DNA of 7,456 nt from an uncultured Atopobiaceae bacterium (GTDB lineage: Bacteria > Actinomycetota > Coriobacteriia > Coriobacteriales > Atopobiaceae), in NCBI GenBank assembly GCA_905233865.1, contig CAJOGH010000043.1, positions 1 to 7,456 of the forward strand. Reading direction: 5' to 3'. Shown piece by piece: positions 6,024 to 7,456 of the stretch; the stretch's first letter is position 1, and every line of letters begins with the position of its first letter. Made by a program: the position numbers and the translations under genes. The notes below the pieces were generated by a model. The model was not told the origin of the DNA and did not search any database. It saw only the letters and a list, made by a program, of their open reading frames with translations.

Positions 6024-6071
6024 ATGTGCTAGCCTAGGTTTAGTCATGAGAGCGAAAACGGGGGTGTCTCC

Positions 6072-6821
6072 ATGCCTAGAACTGCGCGCAAGTTATCCGA
6101 AACGGGTACGTATCACCTGATGTTACGTGGAATAAATCGCCAGGTGATCTTTGAGGACAAGCAGGATTTTGAGCACTTCATCGGGGTTCTTGCGTATGGC
6201 AAGGAAGCAAGCGGGTTTGAACTCTTTGCATATTGCCTCATGGATACGCACGTTCACATCCTCCTTAGAGTTGGCGAGGAGCCGCTTGAGATACTGATGC
6301 GCAGGATAGCCTCTAAGTATGTGTACTGGTATAACGCGAAGTACCAACGGATAGGCCACCTCTTTCAGGACCGGTTCTTGAGCGAGCCGGTTAATGATGA
6401 TGCCTACTTCATTACGGTGCTGCGTTATATTCATCGTAATCCGATCAAAGCAGACCTGTGCGCAAATGCTGACGAGTATAAATACAGCAGCTATCTTGAT
6501 TACATGGGCAGGAGCGGGATCGTAGATACAGGGCTTGTGCTGTCCATGATGTCCAAAGAAGAGCTTGCTCGTTATACGGCTACTAATAACGACGATAAGT
6601 GCCTCGAGGTGCCCGAACGACCCAATCGTCGTGTTACAGATGAGCAGGCAAGAGGCATTATTGAAAGGGTCAGTGGCTGTTCGTCCGTCAGTGATTTTCA
6701 GCAGCTTCCTATCGATAAGAGAAATACAGCACTGAGCCAAATCCTATCCAGTGGGGTTTCGATCAGACAGGCGTGCAGATTGACTGGTCTTAGCTTCGGG
6801 ATAGTTCGAAAGTTCGCGTAG
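6072..6821 (+). CDS. REP-associated tyrosine transposase (RAYT, IS200-like Y1/HUH family)
   Basis: The product is 249 residues. The N-terminal Y1 domain opens with MPRTARKLSETGTYHLMLRGINRQ-type sequence, the usual entry of this family. The HUH metal-binding motif is His60-Val-His62, in MDTHVHILLR (57-66). GHLFQDRF (95-102) is a family hallmark. RYIHRNPIKA (118-127) carries the probable catalytic Tyr119, which in this family forms a 5' phosphotyrosine bond with single-stranded DNA. YKYSSYLDY (136-144) follows, and the C-terminus (228-249, GVSIRQACRLTGLSFGIVRK) looks like a helix-turn-helix. RAYTs are generally single-copy, domesticated-like transposases linked to REP palindromes, and one lies just upstream. 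ATG 6072 follows GGGGGTG (6059-6065). Codons are clearly more A/T-ending than in the ribosomal genes, a sign of acquisition by transfer. The frame is intact. Confidence 0.93.
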   Translation: MPRTARKLSETGTYHLMLRGINRQVIFEDKQDFEHFIGVLAYGKEASGFELFAYCLMDTHVHILLRVGEEPLEILMRRIASKYVYWYNAKYQRIGHLFQDRFLSEPVNDDAYFITVLRYIHRNPIKADLCANADEYKYSSYLDYMGRSGIVDTGLVLSMMSKEELARYTATNNDDKCLEVPERPNRRVTDEQARGIIERVSGCSSVSDFQQLPIDKRNTALSQILSSGVSIRQACRLTGLSFGIVRKFA

Positions 6822-6852
6822 GACACCGAGAGGGAGAGCACAGAAGATATGA

Positions 6853-6967
6853 CCGATGGCGGGCAACCGCCATCGGGAGGCCTTGGATAGCGAAGGAGCC
6901 TCCCGCTATGTAGGCCGTGGGTTCAGCGATACTTAAGTGTCCATCACGACGTGGTATCGCCTACCAC
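6853..6967 (+). ncRNA. Candidate IS110 bridge RNA region
   Basis: Three consecutive foldable units lie in the non-coding 167 bases before the IS110 recombinase. First, a perfect 10-bp hairpin: CCGATGGCGG (6853-6862), GCAA tetraloop, CCGCCATCGG (6867-6876). Second, a stem with an internal loop: GGCCT (6879-6883) with AGGCC (6912-6916), and ATAGCG (6887-6892) with CGCTAT (6904-6909). Third, GTGG (6917-6920) with CCAC (6964-6967), an asymmetric internal loop, then GCGATAC (6926-6932) with GTATCGC (6954-6960). IS110-group elements are known to encode, in the left non-coding end, a guide RNA of a 5' stem-loop plus target-binding and donor-binding loops. Position and layout fit; the guide sequences themselves are not established because the right end of the element is outside the window. 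Confidence 0.55.
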
Positions 6968-6988
6968 ATACAAGGGCAGGAGGCTCCC

Positions 6989-7456
6989 GTGAAGTATTCT
7001 ATCTGCATCGGCATCGACACGCACGCGAGAAAGAACGCCGTCTGCGCGCTCGACACGGACACCGGCGAGGCCGTCACGGCCACGCTGCCCGGCGACCCCG
7101 AGGCCGTGGCCGACTGGATCGAGGCCCAGGGCTTCGGGGGCTCCGTGCACGCGGTCTACGAGGCCGGCCCCACGGGCTTCCGGCTCGCCCGCACGCTGCG
7201 CGGCCGCGGGATCGGCTGCACCGTCATCGCCCCGTCCAAGACCGCCTACCCCCATGACAGGGACAAGCGCGACCCGAAGGACGCCGAGTGGCTGGCGCGC
7301 CTGCTGGCCAGCGGGGCGGTGAGGGGCGTCTACGTCCCGACCGAGGAGCAGGAGGCGCTGTGCCGCCTCTCCAAGCTGCGCGACGAGACCGTCCGGGACC
7401 TCAAGAGGGCCAAGCAGAGGCTCAAGTCCTTCGTCCTCGTGCGCGGCGTGCGCTAC
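6989..7456 (+). CDS. IS110 family transposase (DEDD recombinase), N-terminal part
   Basis: The first 156 residues are present; the frame is open to the window end, so the RuvC-like domain is here and the C-terminal domain with the catalytic Ser is beyond it. Start GTG 6989 is five bases after AGGAGG (6978-6983); an in-frame TAG at 6911-6913 limits any extension. The RuvC-like acidic residues are visible: Asp10 in ICIGIDTHARKNAV, Glu58 in YEAGPTGF (57-64), and Asp95 and Asp98 in KRDPKDAEWLARLL (93-106), giving the DEDD set. These enzymes cut and join DNA under guidance of an RNA encoded in their own element. Residues 119-156 begin the coiled-coil linker. Codons are GC-rich, unlike the adjacent RAYT gene, so the two came from different sources. 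Nothing in the visible part is broken. Confidence 0.93.
   Translation, partial: MKYSICIGIDTHARKNAVCALDTDTGEAVTATLPGDPEAVADWIEAQGFGGSVHAVYEAGPTGFRLARTLRGRGIGCTVIAPSKTAYPHDRDKRDPKDAEWLARLLASGAVRGVYVPTEEQEALCRLSKLRDETVRDLKRAKQRLKSFVLVRGVRY

Larger units (their letters stand above)
5930..6821 (+). mobile_element. RAYT transposase with its linked palindrome
   Basis: The palindrome, the partial arm copy, a short spacer and the Y1/HUH gene form one unit inserted behind the ribosomal operon terminator. The gene is AT-richer than its surroundings. A short arm fragment, AGAGCACAG (6835-6843), after the gene may be the remains of a right-hand repeat. Confidence 0.65.
6822..7456 (+). mobile_element. IS110-family insertion sequence, left part (right end outside window)
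   Basis: The element consists of the non-coding left end (within 6822-6988) and the recombinase gene. IS110 elements usually lack clear terminal inverted repeats and the outer boundary cannot be fixed from one end: it may be right after the RAYT stop codon at 6821, or near 6843, where a short match to the RAYT palindrome arm ends. The coordinate 6822 is the outermost possible limit. Confidence 0.7.

Noticed and set aside
6123..6740. 205-residue minus-strand frame opposite the RAYT gene
   Set aside because: The plus-strand frame carries all Y1/HUH motifs; the opposite frame shows no known domain.
6937..7257. Alternative-frame ORF overlapping the start of the IS110 gene
   Set aside because: It is an Arg/His-rich frame-shifted shadow; the frame from GTG 6989 carries the DEDD motifs and a good ribosome binding site.

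Overview
The window looks like chromosomal DNA from a high-GC Gram-positive bacterium, most likely an actinobacterium of the Coriobacteriia type (Olsenella, Atopobium or Collinsella relatives). The reasons are strong C/G third-position bias in the ribosomal genes, AGGAGG-type ribosome binding sites, TTG and GTG starts on conserved genes, and a tmRNA tag ending in ALAA. The genus is an inference from style; no marker here names it outright.

Left part (1-2345). The end of an unidentified gene is followed by a GC-rich hairpin and then a complete tmRNA gene (ssrA, 180-543) with a strong terminator. A 14-base copy of the tmRNA 3' end lies 70 bases further on and may be an old attachment site. Next comes a class II Fic AMP-transferase-type protein with an N-terminal Xre-type DNA-binding domain. 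It is preceded by a perfect 15-base inverted repeat straddling its promoter, which suggests autoregulation. A six-helix Pr6Pr-family membrane protein follows on the same strand.

Middle part (2346-5917). This is a compact str-type operon: promoter, structured leader, rpsL (TTG start), rpsG, fusA, rpsJ (GTG start) and a strong intrinsic terminator. The genes encode 30S proteins S12, S7 and S10 and elongation factor G. There is no tuf between fusA and rpsJ, and rplC does not follow rpsJ. S12 carries Arg at position 88, where streptomycin-sensitive bacteria usually have Lys.

Right part (5918-7456). This is a mobile-element zone just behind the operon terminator. A perfect palindrome with 34-base arms and a 7-base loop lies 67 bases upstream of a REP-associated (RAYT, IS200-like Y1/HUH) transposase of AT-richer composition. 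Immediately after it begins an IS110-family DEDD recombinase that runs off the window end. The 167 non-coding bases in front of the IS110 gene fold on paper into three successive stem-loops, in the position and with the general layout of an IS110 bridge RNA. A short piece of the palindrome arm recurs at 6835-6843 between the two elements, hinting that the IS110 element may have inserted into a downstream copy of the RAYT-linked repeat.
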